A stretch of DNA of 64,000 nucleotides from contig JADJOS010000004.1 in the NCBI GenBank assembly GCA_016713675.1, positions 186,001-250,000 of the forward strand. The letters run 5' to 3'. Position 1 is the first letter of the stretch, and every line of letters begins with the position of its first letter. The stretch is from Acidobacteriota bacterium. GTDB lineage: Bacteria; Acidobacteriota; Blastocatellia; Pyrinomonadales; Pyrinomonadaceae. Below the pieces are notes generated by a model, which was not told the DNA's origin, ran no database searches, and saw only the letters and a program-made list of their open reading frames with translations. The position numbers and the translations under genes were made by a program. Below, piece by piece: positions 38,171 through 46,302 of the stretch.

Positions 38171-38806
38171 ATGGCTATGCGATTGGGTGATACGGCTCCG
38201 AATTTCACGGCAGAAACAACACAAGGTATGATCGATTTTCATGAATGGCTGGGGGACAGTTGGGGGGTGCTGTTTTCGCATCCGAAGGATTACACGCCGG
38301 TCTGTACGACCGAACTGGGAATGGCGGCGAGGTTGAAGCCGGAGTTTGATAAGCGGAACGTGAAGGTCATCGGGCTGAGCGTCGATCCGCTTGCATCACA
38401 TCTCGATTGTGAAAAGGATATCGAGGAAACGCAGGGCACGGCTGTTAATTTCCCGATGATCGCGGACAGCGACCGCAAGGTGTCGGACCTTTACGACATG
38501 ATCCACCCGAACGCCAATGACACCATGACCGTTCGCTCGGTCTTTGTCATCGGCCCGGACAAAAAGGTGAAATTAACGCTGACCTATCCGGCATCGACGG
38601 GACGGAACTTTGCGGAATTGCTGCGTGTGATCGATTCCCTGCAGCTGACCGCCAACTACGCCGTCGCCACGCCAGTTAACTGGCAGGACGGTGACGACTG
38701 CATCATCGGCATGGGCATCTCGAACGAAGACGCGAAAGAGAAATTCCCCAAAGGCTGGACAGAGGTGAAACCATATCTGCGGATTACAACGCAGCCGAAT
38801 AAATAG
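38171..38806 (+). CDS. 1-Cys (Prx6-type) peroxiredoxin
   Basis: A cytoplasmic thiol peroxidase of 211 residues that reduces H2O2 and organic peroxides. The active site is P-K-D-Y-T-P-V-C-T-T-E, with the peroxidatic Cys at residue 45. The C-terminal arm typical of the Prx6 subgroup is present (VNWQDGDDCIIGMGISNEDA). Start ATG 38171 follows a near-perfect GGAGG (spacing 7). A longer open frame from 37904 has no family resemblance before this point and runs through the conserved element, so it is rejected. Whether it pairs with a bacillithiol-type thiol (bshC lies at 48402) is only a possibility. Confidence 0.93.
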   Translation: MAMRLGDTAPNFTAETTQGMIDFHEWLGDSWGVLFSHPKDYTPVCTTELGMAARLKPEFDKRNVKVIGLSVDPLASHLDCEKDIEETQGTAVNFPMIADSDRKVSDLYDMIHPNANDTMTVRSVFVIGPDKKVKLTLTYPASTGRNFAELLRVIDSLQLTANYAVATPVNWQDGDDCIIGMGISNEDAKEKFPKGWTEVKPYLRITTQPNK

Positions 38807-38866
38807 GACTTATTTTCTGCTAAGGTCTAAAACAAGGGGTAATAAGAACATAACTCTTTTCAGCCA

Positions 38867-39056
38867 ATGACGAAGAAAGAGGCCGACTTGGCTGAGGCAT
38901 CGAAACGCGCAAAATGGCAGGCTGTTGTGGACGCTTCGCGACATCGTAATCTCCATTTTGGTGTTATCTGTGATCTATGGTGGCTCTTGGGCGATAGGAT
39001 GGGGATTTCCAGTTGGATTTCCTCCTTATCTGGATTGTGTTGTATGGCGATTCTAA
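38867..39056 (+). CDS. Small membrane protein, frameshifted near 38931
   Basis: From ATG 38867 the first 22 codons read M-T-K-K-E-A-D-L-A-E-A-S-K-R-A-K-W-Q. A different frame then gives a clear membrane helix (LRDIVISILVLSVIYGGSWA, then I-G-W-G-F-P-V-G-F-P-P-Y-L-D) ending at TAA 39054-39056. The nominal single frame running to 39064 loses all hydrophobicity. One base too many or too few around ACGCTTCG (38930-38936) explains this. Repaired length is about 63 residues with one membrane segment. It lies 60 bp after the peroxiredoxin. No known family is recognised. Confidence 0.55.
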
Positions 39057-39170
39057 ATAGCTAAAATTCTTGGTCCGCGGACAAGGATCAATACCACGCA
39101 AACTAAGCTTCTCGGCGATAATTTGCCGAGTGACAAGTTGGTTAAAGATTCGATCATTCGAATGAGGAAA

Positions 39171-39443
39171 ATGTCGCGAAAGAAATATCTCCGGTGGGAG
39201 AAACTACGGCTTAAGGGAAAGACCTATTTTGTCGCGAGAACTGCGCTTGTTTCCGGCATTTTCTTTTTCGTGATGATGAATCTGGCCAGTTGGGCGTGGA
39301 GCGGGCTGCCGCTTTCGAGCTTTTTTCTCCTCGCATATCCAGCATTGGGCTTGCTCACAGGATCCATGATCTGGTCGGTGAACGAAGACCGATTTGAGCA
39401 GTTTATCGCCGCCAAAAAAGCGAATGCAAGGCCGCGGCGGTAA
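39171..39443 (+). CDS. Small two-helix membrane protein of unknown function
   Basis: About 90 residues from ATG 39171 (an ATG at 39162 and a TTG at 39123 are in frame). There is a basic N-terminus (M-S-R-K-K-Y-L-R-W-E-K-L-R-L-K-G-K), then two predicted membrane helices (TALVSGIFFFVMMNLASWAW and SSFFLLAYPALGLLTGSMIW), then a charged tail (A-K-K-A-N-A-R-P-R-R). The arrangement suggests a small inner-membrane protein with both ends in the cytoplasm. It follows another small membrane protein gene by about 115 bp. No known family is recognised. Confidence 0.6.
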   Translation: MSRKKYLRWEKLRLKGKTYFVARTALVSGIFFFVMMNLASWAWSGLPLSSFFLLAYPALGLLTGSMIWSVNEDRFEQFIAAKKANARPRR

Positions 39444-39694
39444 GAATTCATTACCGCGAAACAGACGAAAGATACGAAAAACCAGGACGAGCTTTGCTTC
39501 GCTCATTTGATATATTTCGCAGTTGAAAAACTTCCGGACAGTCGATAGTTGCGTTCACGCCGTCGAGCGCATTATTATATTTGCGTCACAAATTGATCTT
39601 TGGTTTGACACGGTTCTCGGACCGGAAGCCGCTCTAACGTATGCTGCTTCGCAGCGTCGGGACATCAAAAAACAAAAGGAGTAAATTAATTACC

Positions 39695-40138
39695 ATGAAA
39701 AATCTCTTAGCTATTGCAGCTCTATTCTGTTTCGCGATCTTTGCAGCCGCCTGCGGAGCTCCCGCAGCCAACAACGCAAACAATTCGAACGTAAAACCGG
39801 CGTCCTCGCCGGCAGCAACGACCCCGGCAACTACCGCTCCGGCAACAACAACGACGGCGCCGAAAGCTGACGACAAGAAGACCGATGTCGCTGCGGGCGA
39901 TTCGGTCGGCGTAGCTGAGTGCGACGAATATATCAAAAAGTACGAAGCATGCCTGACCAGCATCGCCGCTAAGGCTCCGGCAGTCGAAGGCCCGATGAAA
40001 ACAGCTTTTCAGGCACAACGTGACGGATTTAAGAAAGCAGCCTCGACACCCGAGGGCAAAGCTACACTTCCGGGCATTTGCAAAAAGGCCATCGAAACCG
40101 CTAAGGCTTCGACCTCGGTGTATGCCTGCACCTGGTAA
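39695..40138 (+). CDS. Small secreted lipoprotein
   Basis: A 147-residue lipoprotein. The signal is M-K-N-L-L-A-I-A-A-L-F-C-F-A-I-F-A-A-A-C, with the lipobox A-A-A-C giving a lipidated Cys at 20. A low-complexity Ala/Pro/Thr linker follows (residues 25-65). The C-terminal domain of about 70 residues has four Cys (E-C-D-E-Y-I-K-K-Y-E-A-C at its start and Y-A-C-T-W at its end), likely two disulfides. ATG 39695 has AGGAG about 12 nt upstream; the earlier start at 39641 would bury the signal peptide. It is a single-gene unit closed by a terminator. Function unknown. Confidence 0.8.
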   Translation: MKNLLAIAALFCFAIFAAACGAPAANNANNSNVKPASSPAATTPATTAPATTTTAPKADDKKTDVAAGDSVGVAECDEYIKKYEACLTSIAAKAPAVEGPMKTAFQAQRDGFKKAASTPEGKATLPGICKKAIETAKASTSVYACTW

Positions 40139-40160
40139 ACCACTGCAATTCTTGACAGAA

Positions 40161-40198
40161 TCACCCGGTTCGAAAATGTTCGGATCGGGTGATTTTTT
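40161..40198 (+). terminator. Terminator after the lipoprotein gene
   Basis: TCACCCG/CGGGTGA stem (40161-40167 with 40186-40192), further pairing inside (GTTCGAA with TTCGGAT), then six T (40193-40198). It sits 23 nt past the stop at 40138. Confidence 0.88.
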
Positions 40199-40353
40199 GT
40201 TTTGCTATCCGTTCTCTGCAATAATCCCGGCGTCCTCTGCGTGGAATAGAACAGGGCGGACGAAAGAGCCCACGCGGTAAACTCGGAGCAAAGACGCAGA
40301 GATCGCTGAATGACCACTTGTCGAATCTTTGATAAGCTTATAGCCGGATCGAT

Positions 40354-40860
40354 ATGAAACTGCAAGCAGAAATAGACGGCGAGAAACACGAGGTCGAGAT
40401 CGGCCGCGACGGGCGACTCGTAACGGCGACGGTCGACGGCCGTGAGTACAAACTCGATGTTTCCGAGCCTGAAAAAGAAGTGCTTCTCGTCAAGAACGCT
40501 AACAAGGTCTCACAGGTCTTTGTGTCTCCGAAAGCAGGTTCTGTTTCGGAATTTGGTGTGACGATCCACGGACAGGCCCTCGATGTTGAGATCATCGATC
40601 CAAAGCGTTTACGCGGAGCGGGCGACGACCATGACAGCATAGATGGCCTCGCCGAGATCAAAACCGCCATGCCCGGCAAAGTGGTACGAATTTTGGTCGA
40701 ATTGGGAGCTGATGTCGAGAAAGGCGACGGCATCATCGTAGTCGAAGCGATGAAAATGCAAAACGAACTAAAGTCGCCAAAAGACGGTACCGTGAAAGAG
40801 ATCAGAGCCGCTGAAGGCCAAACCGTCAACGCCGGCGAGGTGCTCGTCGTCATCGAATAG
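40354..40860 (+). CDS. Biotin carboxyl-carrier (biotinyl-domain) protein
   Basis: A 168-residue carrier protein. The C-terminal 70 residues are a biotinyl domain with E-A-M-K-M-Q-N-E; the biotinylated Lys is residue 134. The motif I-K-T-A-M-P-G-K-V opens the domain. The N-terminal 90 residues resemble the linker domain of acyl-CoA or methylmalonyl-CoA-type decarboxylase/carboxylase carriers rather than the Ala/Pro linker of AccB. A biotin carboxylase and a carboxyltransferase partner should exist but are not in the window. It is convergent with the gene ending at 40937. Confidence 0.85.
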   Translation: MKLQAEIDGEKHEVEIGRDGRLVTATVDGREYKLDVSEPEKEVLLVKNANKVSQVFVSPKAGSVSEFGVTIHGQALDVEIIDPKRLRGAGDDHDSIDGLAEIKTAMPGKVVRILVELGADVEKGDGIIVVEAMKMQNELKSPKDGTVKEIRAAEGQTVNAGEVLVVIE

Positions 40861-40936
40861 CTCTAGATCCTAAGCCAGCGGAGGACGGGCGGCTTTGAAT
40901 TTGTTACTTCACGTTCCGAGGCACACGTCGTGCTTA

Positions 40937-41488
40937 TTATTTTTTCCCTATTGAAATGACCGCAAAGGTAGTCACATTACTCGCTCTGTCGGCGATCCTT
41001 CGCCTCAAGATCGACGCACCGTAGATCTCGGCTGCCCTTACACTACAGATAGCCGCATTCCTTACAAGGCCCGCGACCACGATCGACCGTACACTCGATG
41101 CCGTGTCAAAGCCTGTCAATTGCTCAAGGTGCGGATTCGCCGTAAGGAACGATGAGCATTGTTTCAGAGCTTCGGCGTGTGACCTGACGATCGAGAGGTC
41201 ATCAAACGTTGCCCCTTGCACACCGGCCAGGACATGTTCGATCCGGATCTTGACATGATCGACGACCTTGGGCCGTTTCTTTTTCATGAGTGACTTGGTC
41301 GAAGCAATCTCGCCAACGATCGAATTGCGGACCGGAATTACCGCATATTCCGCTAGTCCGCTGCGTAGAGCTCCGAAAGCACCTTCGAACGTCGAACATT
41401 CGATAAGCCCGATTTCGCCGTCGAAATACTCGATTGCCGCAGATTCGCTGTATGAGCCTCGAATTCCGGCTATCGCAACCTGGTTCAT
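40937..41488 (-). CDS. Prephenate-dehydratase-like protein without ACT domain
   Basis: This is 183 residues, the size of the catalytic part alone; the ACT regulatory domain usual for Phe feedback is absent. Family landmarks are G-S-Y-S-E-S-A-A near the start, S-H-A-E-A-L-K-Q-C at about 103-111, and a C-terminal I-L-R-R-R-I-A-D-R-A-S-N. Two motifs differ from the usual enzyme. The E-N-S/T motif reads R-N-S (Arg at 54), and the catalytic T-R-F reads T-T-F (173-175, Arg replaced by Thr). Conversion of prephenate to phenylpyruvate is therefore likely by family but not certain. The start overlaps the chorismate mutase stop by 4 bp, so the two are coupled and the pathway context supports an aromatic role. 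Confidence 0.78.
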   Translation of the reverse strand: MNQVAIAGIRGSYSESAAIEYFDGEIGLIECSTFEGAFGALRSGLAEYAVIPVRNSIVGEIASTKSLMKKKRPKVVDHVKIRIEHVLAGVQGATFDDLSIVRSHAEALKQCSSFLTANPHLEQLTGFDTASSVRSIVVAGLVRNAAICSVRAAEIYGASILRRRIADRASNVTTFAVISIGKK

Positions 41489-41778
41489 CGTAAGGCTCCA
41501 TGTCGCAGAACTTCATAACGAACGGCTTGCTGAACCCGCCTCGACTCCGCCATTATCGCCTCGTATATCTGCAGTATCGCCTCGTCAGTGACCTTCCCCG
41601 CCGCGATCCGTGTCGCGTTTGAGATCACATCGGATTCGCGAGAGCGGTCGGAGATCGGCAAACCGGCACTGAGCTTAAGCATCGATATATCTCGGGCCGC
41701 ACTTGACCGCCAGATCAGCAACTCGATAATTGCAGCGTCGATGGCGTCGATCTCTTTTCTTTTCTCTTGGATGGTCAT
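41485..41778 (-). CDS. aroQ: Chorismate mutase, AroQ type
   Basis: A 97-residue all-helical chorismate mutase that converts chorismate to prephenate. Typical features are R-K-E-I-D-A-I-D in helix 1, L-L-I-W-R-S-S-A-A-R-D-I, a Lys followed by G-L-P-I-S-D-R-S-R-E, and a last helix I-Y-E-A-I-M-A-E-S-R-R-V-Q-Q. In enterobacteria this domain is fused to prephenate dehydratase; here the two are separate, overlapping genes. It is the first structural gene of the operon and starts 14 nt after the attenuator T-tract. The ribosome site is weak (ACGGA), so initiation may depend on leader structure. Confidence 0.9.
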   Translation of the reverse strand: MTIQEKRKEIDAIDAAIIELLIWRSSAARDISMLKLSAGLPISDRSRESDVISNATRIAAGKVTDEAILQIYEAIMAESRRVQQAVRYEVLRHGALR

Positions 41779-41791
41779 ATTCCGTAAGATC

Positions 41792-41823
41792 GAAAAGCCG
41801 TGAACTTTTTCAGTTTCACGGCT
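41792..41823 (-). terminator. Attenuator terminator upstream of aroQ
   Basis: On the minus strand AGCCGTGAA pairs perfectly with TTCACGGCT (41796-41823; one further C-G pair past a bulged A). The loop is about 7 nt, and a short T-run with C follows (41796-41792). It stands between the leader peptide and aroQ. The T-tract is short, so termination would be partial. Confidence 0.8.
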
Positions 41824-41878
41824 CTTGTTTGCTGGATGTTATTGATCACTAACTTTTCACAACACAAACTTCAGCCGC
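41818..41878 (-). promoter_or_regulatory. Antiterminator pairing competing with the aroQ attenuator
   Basis: GCGGCT (41878-41873, the last two leader codons and the first base of the stop) pairs with AGCCGT (41823-41818, the 5' arm of the terminator; one G-U pair). After a symmetric 3x3 internal loop (GAA/AAG), GTTTG (41869-41865) pairs with CAAAC (41831-41827). These 11 pairs exclude the terminator. A ribosome halted at the leader stop covers the first arm, and one stalled at the aromatic codons leaves it free. Confidence 0.75.
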
Positions 41879-41936
41879 CTTTACCCATCAGGTAAAAGTA
41901 ATTAAGGCCAAATTTGCTAAAACTGTGAATTCTCAT
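41871..41936 (-). CDS. Phe/Tyr-rich attenuation leader peptide
   Basis: A 21-codon open frame from ATG 41936 to TGA 41873-41871. It begins M-R-I-H-S-F-S-K-F, then G-L-N-Y-F-Y, then L-M-G-K-G-G. Five of 21 codons are aromatic (Phe 6, 9 and 14; Tyr 13 and 15), with three in a row at 13-15. It starts about 25 nt after the predicted transcription start and ends about 50 nt before the terminator. Its stop codon overlaps the antiterminator arm. No strong ribosome site is seen upstream. The expected role is to sense charged tRNA-Phe and tRNA-Tyr by ribosome stalling, as pheL does in enterobacteria, though it shares no sequence with pheL. Confidence 0.78.
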   Translation of the reverse strand: MRIHSFSKFGLNYFYLMGKGG

Positions 41937-41967
41937 TGTCAGTTATACTACTAATGATATCTCATTG

Positions 41968-41996
41968 AATATAATATCTTGTTTCGGACCTGTCAA
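41968..41996 (-). promoter_or_regulatory. Consensus sigma-70-type promoter of the aroQ operon
   Basis: Perfect TTGACA (41996-41991), 17 bp, TATATT (41973-41968) on the minus strand. It begins right after the stop of the upstream gene at 42011. Transcription would start near 41961, just ahead of the leader peptide. Confidence 0.85.
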
Positions 41997-42010
41997 TCTA
42001 TTTCTTCTGT

Positions 42011-44614
42011 CTATTTTGCCGACTTTGGAATACTGATCAGATTTGCGAACAGTCTGTATGCACCCGATACCCCTGATGGCAGCTGCCTGAAGAACGAATA
42101 GCTGCAATATATGAACTTCCCTTTGCCGATCTCCGCAACAACCAGACCGCCCTTGTTTTCGGCTTCGCCCGCATCGTGAGATTCGAGCAGCGAGACATAT
42201 TTGGCGTCAAATGTATTGAGATTGTAGGCATTACGCTCCTGCACCCAACCGGTGAAATCGGCATCCGTTATCTTGTTCGGAAAATTGAAGGCCGGGTGCT
42301 GCGGCTGGAGGATCGTCACTTTGGCATTCTCGTCAACGACGCGTACATTGCCGGCGGCGGGAAAAGGCAGTATTTGCTGCAGGCCCGCTCGTTGGTATTG
42401 AACCATCAGATTCCCGCCGTTCTTTACATAATCGAGTAGACGCTGGTTGTTCGCCACATAATCGGGCCGCGTCTCGGTCGCACGAATGCCGACGATGATA
42501 GTATCAAATCTTGCAAGTTCGCCGGAAGCGAGATCTTTTTCGTCAAGCATCGTCACTTCCACGCCCATTTTTTTGACGGAATCAGCAACCTCATCGCCGC
42601 TGCCCATAATGTAGCCGACCTTGACAGGCGCGACCTTAAGATCAAGCACCTCGACCTTTGTCTCGGCACGCGTGTAAAAGCGGTGCGTCTGGATATGCGG
42701 ATAGGCGATGGTGTTCATCGTCTGCGAAGCGAGGCTTTCGCCCACGGATGCGTTCGCGAAGACGTTATAGCTTCCGGGCTTGGTCTTCGCCGGAATCGTA
42801 ACAACGAATGCAACACTCGTCTGCTCGCCCTTTTTCTTTAGATCGAATGTGCGGTTTTCGGCGGTCACTTTCCATTCGTTCGGCGTGTTAATGACGAGTC
42901 CGGCAACACCTGTAGTTGGTTTTGCGGAATGGTTTGTGATACCGACCGTGAGCGTGCGTGTCTGCGGTTTATTGCTTTGCGGCACGATGAGCAGTTTTTG
43001 ATCTACGCTTACCGATAGGGCGGGGACGAGGTTCAGATCGCGGCGGATCTCACCCCTCGTCGCATCGGCATAACGGAACTGAACCGGCCGAAGAAAAGTG
43101 ACTTCCGCACCATACACATTCATTTTTATGGCCGCACCCAAGCTCTGAGGGTCAAACGGCTGGTTTTGATCGGCGGTCGCAGGCCAACGAAATAGGTCTC
43201 CATCACGAGGATCTTCGAGCCAATAAGGCTGGGTGACCTTCGCGTCGGCCGGAACCTTCACATTGAAATAGGCCGACTGATTTGGACTTTCGCGACGGTT
43301 AAAGCCCGGATTCCCTTCCTTCGGAGCTTCGGCATTTACTACCTCCCATCGACGAGGAGTTTTCATTGATATCTCCTGTATCTTGATATCTTCCGTCTTT
43401 GGATAATAGACATTGACTGTCGATAATATGCTCTCGCCCGGCACGACGGTCTCTCTATCAACAAGTGCGTCGAATTGAATTCCCGCGGCGATCATCATCG
43501 CGTTGGCCAGATTTTCCTGGACGGCCTCGAACATCTCCTTCGTAAATGGTTTGCGGGTCGAACGCTCGCCATCTGCGGCAATATTGTAAGCACTCGCCAG
43601 CTCAGCTACGATCCCTTTGGGGTCATCAACGCGATATTTTGAGCCGATCTCGACCAGCTTTTGTTCGAGCGTCGCCAAGATACGGCCCACACGCTCTTCC
43701 GAATTATTGGTGATCCTAGCAATTCCCTTGATCGAGGTATCCAGCCCGTCAAATGGAGACGATTCTTTGGCCGAAACATCAGTTGCACCGAACTTTAAGT
43801 TAAGACCGGAATATATCTCGCCCTTCAATTCCAAACGGCCTTCGCCTTGTGATTTGTGCTGGCTCCGGCCTTCCATGGCGATCTCAAAATATGATCGGCC
43901 GAGGATCTGATCATATGCACCGGTATTTGATCTGAGTGATGCTGTCGAATTAGCGGAAAAACCTTGTCCAACGTAGAACTTCGATACTTCCCAGGCAAAT
44001 CCCGCGTCCTTGCACTGCTCAGGGTCAGCGGCCGCTTTTACCGCAAGCGGAGAAATGTAGCCGGCGTATTGGTGCTGGCCGTGACCGTCAGCCGAGGTGC
44101 CTGAAAATCGCGAGATGACCACCAGCGGCTTAAATTTTCGGATCGCTCGCACGGTGTCGCACAGGACGACCCTTTCGTCCCATTTTCTCTTTGCTTCGTC
44201 AAGAGTTTTTGAAAATCCATAATCAAAAGCACGGGCAAAATACTGTTCGGCACCGTCGAGGCGTCTCGCCTGCAATAACTCTTCTGTGCGGATAACGCCG
44301 AGCGATTCGAATAGTTCGGGGCCGATGATATTTTGTCCTCCGTCGCCGCGTGTAAGTGATAGATAAGCGGTTCGGGCATTTTCGCCTCGAGCCAGATACG
44401 CAAGCAGGGCCGAATCTTCGTCGTCGGGATGGGCACCTATCATCATTACACTGGCAGTTGTGTTCAGGCGTTTTAACAGTTGAGCAAGGCCGATCGCACC
44501 GTAATCATTGACCGATCGTACCTGTGCTGAGGCAGCCGCAGGGATCAAGAGTTGGAAAGTGACAAGAACTGCGACAAACGCTGCGGAGGATTTGTTGAAA
44601 ATACTGAGCTTCAT
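42011..44614 (-). CDS. Secreted PIG-L (LmbE-like) family deacetylase, multidomain
   Basis: A protein of 867 residues with a signal peptide ending at A-A-A-S-A-Q (residue 31). The PIG-L domain follows: M-M-I-G-A-H-P-D-D-E (residues 57-66) supplies the metal-binding His and the catalytic Asp, and G-H-G-Q-H-Q-Y-A-G (about 175-183) supplies the second His motif. Such enzymes remove N-acetyl groups from GlcNAc-type substrates. The rest has an immunoglobulin-like NEW3-type region (TLTVGITNHSAKPTTGVAGL) and a C-terminal domain resembling a glutamine-amidotransferase-like fold (G-Y-I-M-G-S-G-D-E, V-Q-Y-Q-R). The start overlaps the symporter stop by 4 bp, which suggests that it works on a sugar or amino-sugar handled by the same operon. 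Confidence 0.85.
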   Translation of the reverse strand: MKLSIFNKSSAAFVAVLVTFQLLIPAAASAQVRSVNDYGAIGLAQLLKRLNTTASVMMIGAHPDDEDSALLAYLARGENARTAYLSLTRGDGGQNIIGPELFESLGVIRTEELLQARRLDGAEQYFARAFDYGFSKTLDEAKRKWDERVVLCDTVRAIRKFKPLVVISRFSGTSADGHGQHQYAGYISPLAVKAAADPEQCKDAGFAWEVSKFYVGQGFSANSTASLRSNTGAYDQILGRSYFEIAMEGRSQHKSQGEGRLELKGEIYSGLNLKFGATDVSAKESSPFDGLDTSIKGIARITNNSEERVGRILATLEQKLVEIGSKYRVDDPKGIVAELASAYNIAADGERSTRKPFTKEMFEAVQENLANAMMIAAGIQFDALVDRETVVPGESILSTVNVYYPKTEDIKIQEISMKTPRRWEVVNAEAPKEGNPGFNRRESPNQSAYFNVKVPADAKVTQPYWLEDPRDGDLFRWPATADQNQPFDPQSLGAAIKMNVYGAEVTFLRPVQFRYADATRGEIRRDLNLVPALSVSVDQKLLIVPQSNKPQTRTLTVGITNHSAKPTTGVAGLVINTPNEWKVTAENRTFDLKKKGEQTSVAFVVTIPAKTKPGSYNVFANASVGESLASQTMNTIAYPHIQTHRFYTRAETKVEVLDLKVAPVKVGYIMGSGDEVADSVKKMGVEVTMLDEKDLASGELARFDTIIVGIRATETRPDYVANNQRLLDYVKNGGNLMVQYQRAGLQQILPFPAAGNVRVVDENAKVTILQPQHPAFNFPNKITDADFTGWVQERNAYNLNTFDAKYVSLLESHDAGEAENKGGLVVAEIGKGKFIYCSYSFFRQLPSGVSGAYRLFANLISIPKSAK

Positions 44615-46293
44615 ATCAATGTCTCGATCGGCTCCCCGGCCTTAGGATCTTTCCGTACGGTCAAACTAATTAAATAACCTGCAAAAACGGTGACCAGACA
44701 GCCGATCACGTTGAACCAAAGGAATTCAATGTCTGTAAACAAACTCGCGGTCCAAACTGAGGCGATCCCAAAGAGTAGGCCAAAGAATGCACCTCTTGCT
44801 CTCGCTCTTCTTACGACAAAGGCCAGAACAAATACACCAAGCAGTGATCCATAGAAAAACGAGCCGAATTTGTTGACAACCTCGATGAGCGAACCAAGAT
44901 TGGTCGCAAATAGAGCGACAATGCATGCAAATACGCCCCAAATGAACGTGCTGAGACGCCCCACCAATACGTAGTGCGAATCAGTCGCCTCAGGCTTGTA
45001 AAGCCGCCGGTAAAAGTCGATCGTCGTCGCTGTCGCAAGAGAATTAAGCTCGGCCGATATCGACGACATCACTGCCGCAAATATCACAGATATCAATAGG
45101 CCGATTACGCCGATCGGCATATTCTCGAGGACAAATGTCGGGAAGACATAATTGACGTCGTTGAACGTTGGGTTGCTGGTCTGCCTGACAAATGCCACAG
45201 CTTCTTTGCGGCTTTCGTTGAACTTTTTGTCCGCGTCGATGTAGCTCTGACGGGTAACCTCATCACCTGTCGAAAAGCTGATCGCCGCCTCACGCCTCGC
45301 AGCGTGGGCAGCATCATATTTGCTCTGAATCTCGCGAAACTGTTCAGTTTGCTGTGCCTTAGCGACCTCGGCTTTGTTAAATACGATCGGCGGGGCGGAA
45401 AACTGGTAAAAGATAAACACCATGATTCCGATCAGCAAAATGCCGAACTGCATCGGTATTTTGAGGAATGCACTCATCATGAGCGATGTCCGCCCCTGAG
45501 CGACCGACTTGGCAGTCAAGAACCGCTGGACCTGGCTCTGATCGCAGCCAAAATAACCGAGCATCAGAAAAAGTCCGCCGATCAGGCCTGACCAGATCGT
45601 GTATTTCTCTTTCAGGTCAAAGGTCGTGTCGACCATGTTGAGTTTGCCGAGACTTCCGGCAAGATGAAGCCCGTCGCCAAGCGATACACCCGTTGGAAAG
45701 CTCCACAATATGACCAGAAAACAAACGCCGAGCCCGAAAAAGATGACAATCATCTGCTTGACGTCGGTCCACGTAACCGCCTGAACACCGCCAAAGACCG
45801 TATAGATCGTCGTCGAAAGCCCGATCGCAAATATCGTTGCCGTCAGATTCCAGCCAAATACTATCGACAGGACAATTGACGGCGCCGATATGATCGTGCC
45901 GACGCCGAGTCCGCGCGAGATGAGAAAGAAAAAACTGGTCAGCGTGCGGACCTTTACATCAAACCTCTTTTCAAGGTATTCATATGCTGTAAAGACGTTT
46001 GCCTTGTGAAAAAAAGGCACCACGGTCACACAAAGGATGATCATCGCGAACGGCAGCCCGTAGTAGAACTGTATGAAGCGCATTCCGTCGCTGTAGGCTT
46101 GTCCGGTCGTACCGACGAGCGTGATAGCCGAAAGCTGAGTCGCCATCACTGACAATCCGACGGCCCACCACGGCAAACCGCGATCGGCAAGAAAATAGCC
46201 TTCTTTGGTGCCCGTGTGCTTGGTCATGCGGATGCCGTCCCAAACGACATAAACCAAATACGCCGCCACAATTGCCCAGTCCAGTGATCTCAT
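44611..46293 (-). CDS. Sodium:solute symporter (SSS family)
   Basis: A 560-residue inner-membrane transporter with about 13 hydrophobic helices. Family landmarks are G-Y-F-L-A-D-R-G-L-P-W-W-A-V-G-L-S near the start and GGVQAVTWTDVKQMIVIFFG in the middle. A long hydrophilic loop at about 305-385 (rich in Lys, Glu and Arg) is unusual for a bacterial member and recalls the sugar-transport subgroup. The substrate is unknown; sugar or sialic-acid-like compounds would fit the linked deacetylase. It lies 10 bp after a 42-residue single-helix protein that may be an accessory subunit. Confidence 0.88.
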   Translation of the reverse strand: MRSLDWAIVAAYLVYVVWDGIRMTKHTGTKEGYFLADRGLPWWAVGLSVMATQLSAITLVGTTGQAYSDGMRFIQFYYGLPFAMIILCVTVVPFFHKANVFTAYEYLEKRFDVKVRTLTSFFFLISRGLGVGTIISAPSIVLSIVFGWNLTATIFAIGLSTTIYTVFGGVQAVTWTDVKQMIVIFFGLGVCFLVILWSFPTGVSLGDGLHLAGSLGKLNMVDTTFDLKEKYTIWSGLIGGLFLMLGYFGCDQSQVQRFLTAKSVAQGRTSLMMSAFLKIPMQFGILLIGIMVFIFYQFSAPPIVFNKAEVAKAQQTEQFREIQSKYDAAHAARREAAISFSTGDEVTRQSYIDADKKFNESRKEAVAFVRQTSNPTFNDVNYVFPTFVLENMPIGVIGLLISVIFAAVMSSISAELNSLATATTIDFYRRLYKPEATDSHYVLVGRLSTFIWGVFACIVALFATNLGSLIEVVNKFGSFFYGSLLGVFVLAFVVRRARARGAFFGLLFGIASVWTASLFTDIEFLWFNVIGCLVTVFAGYLISLTVRKDPKAGEPIETLI

Positions 46294-46302
46294 CTTCAGA
46301 CT

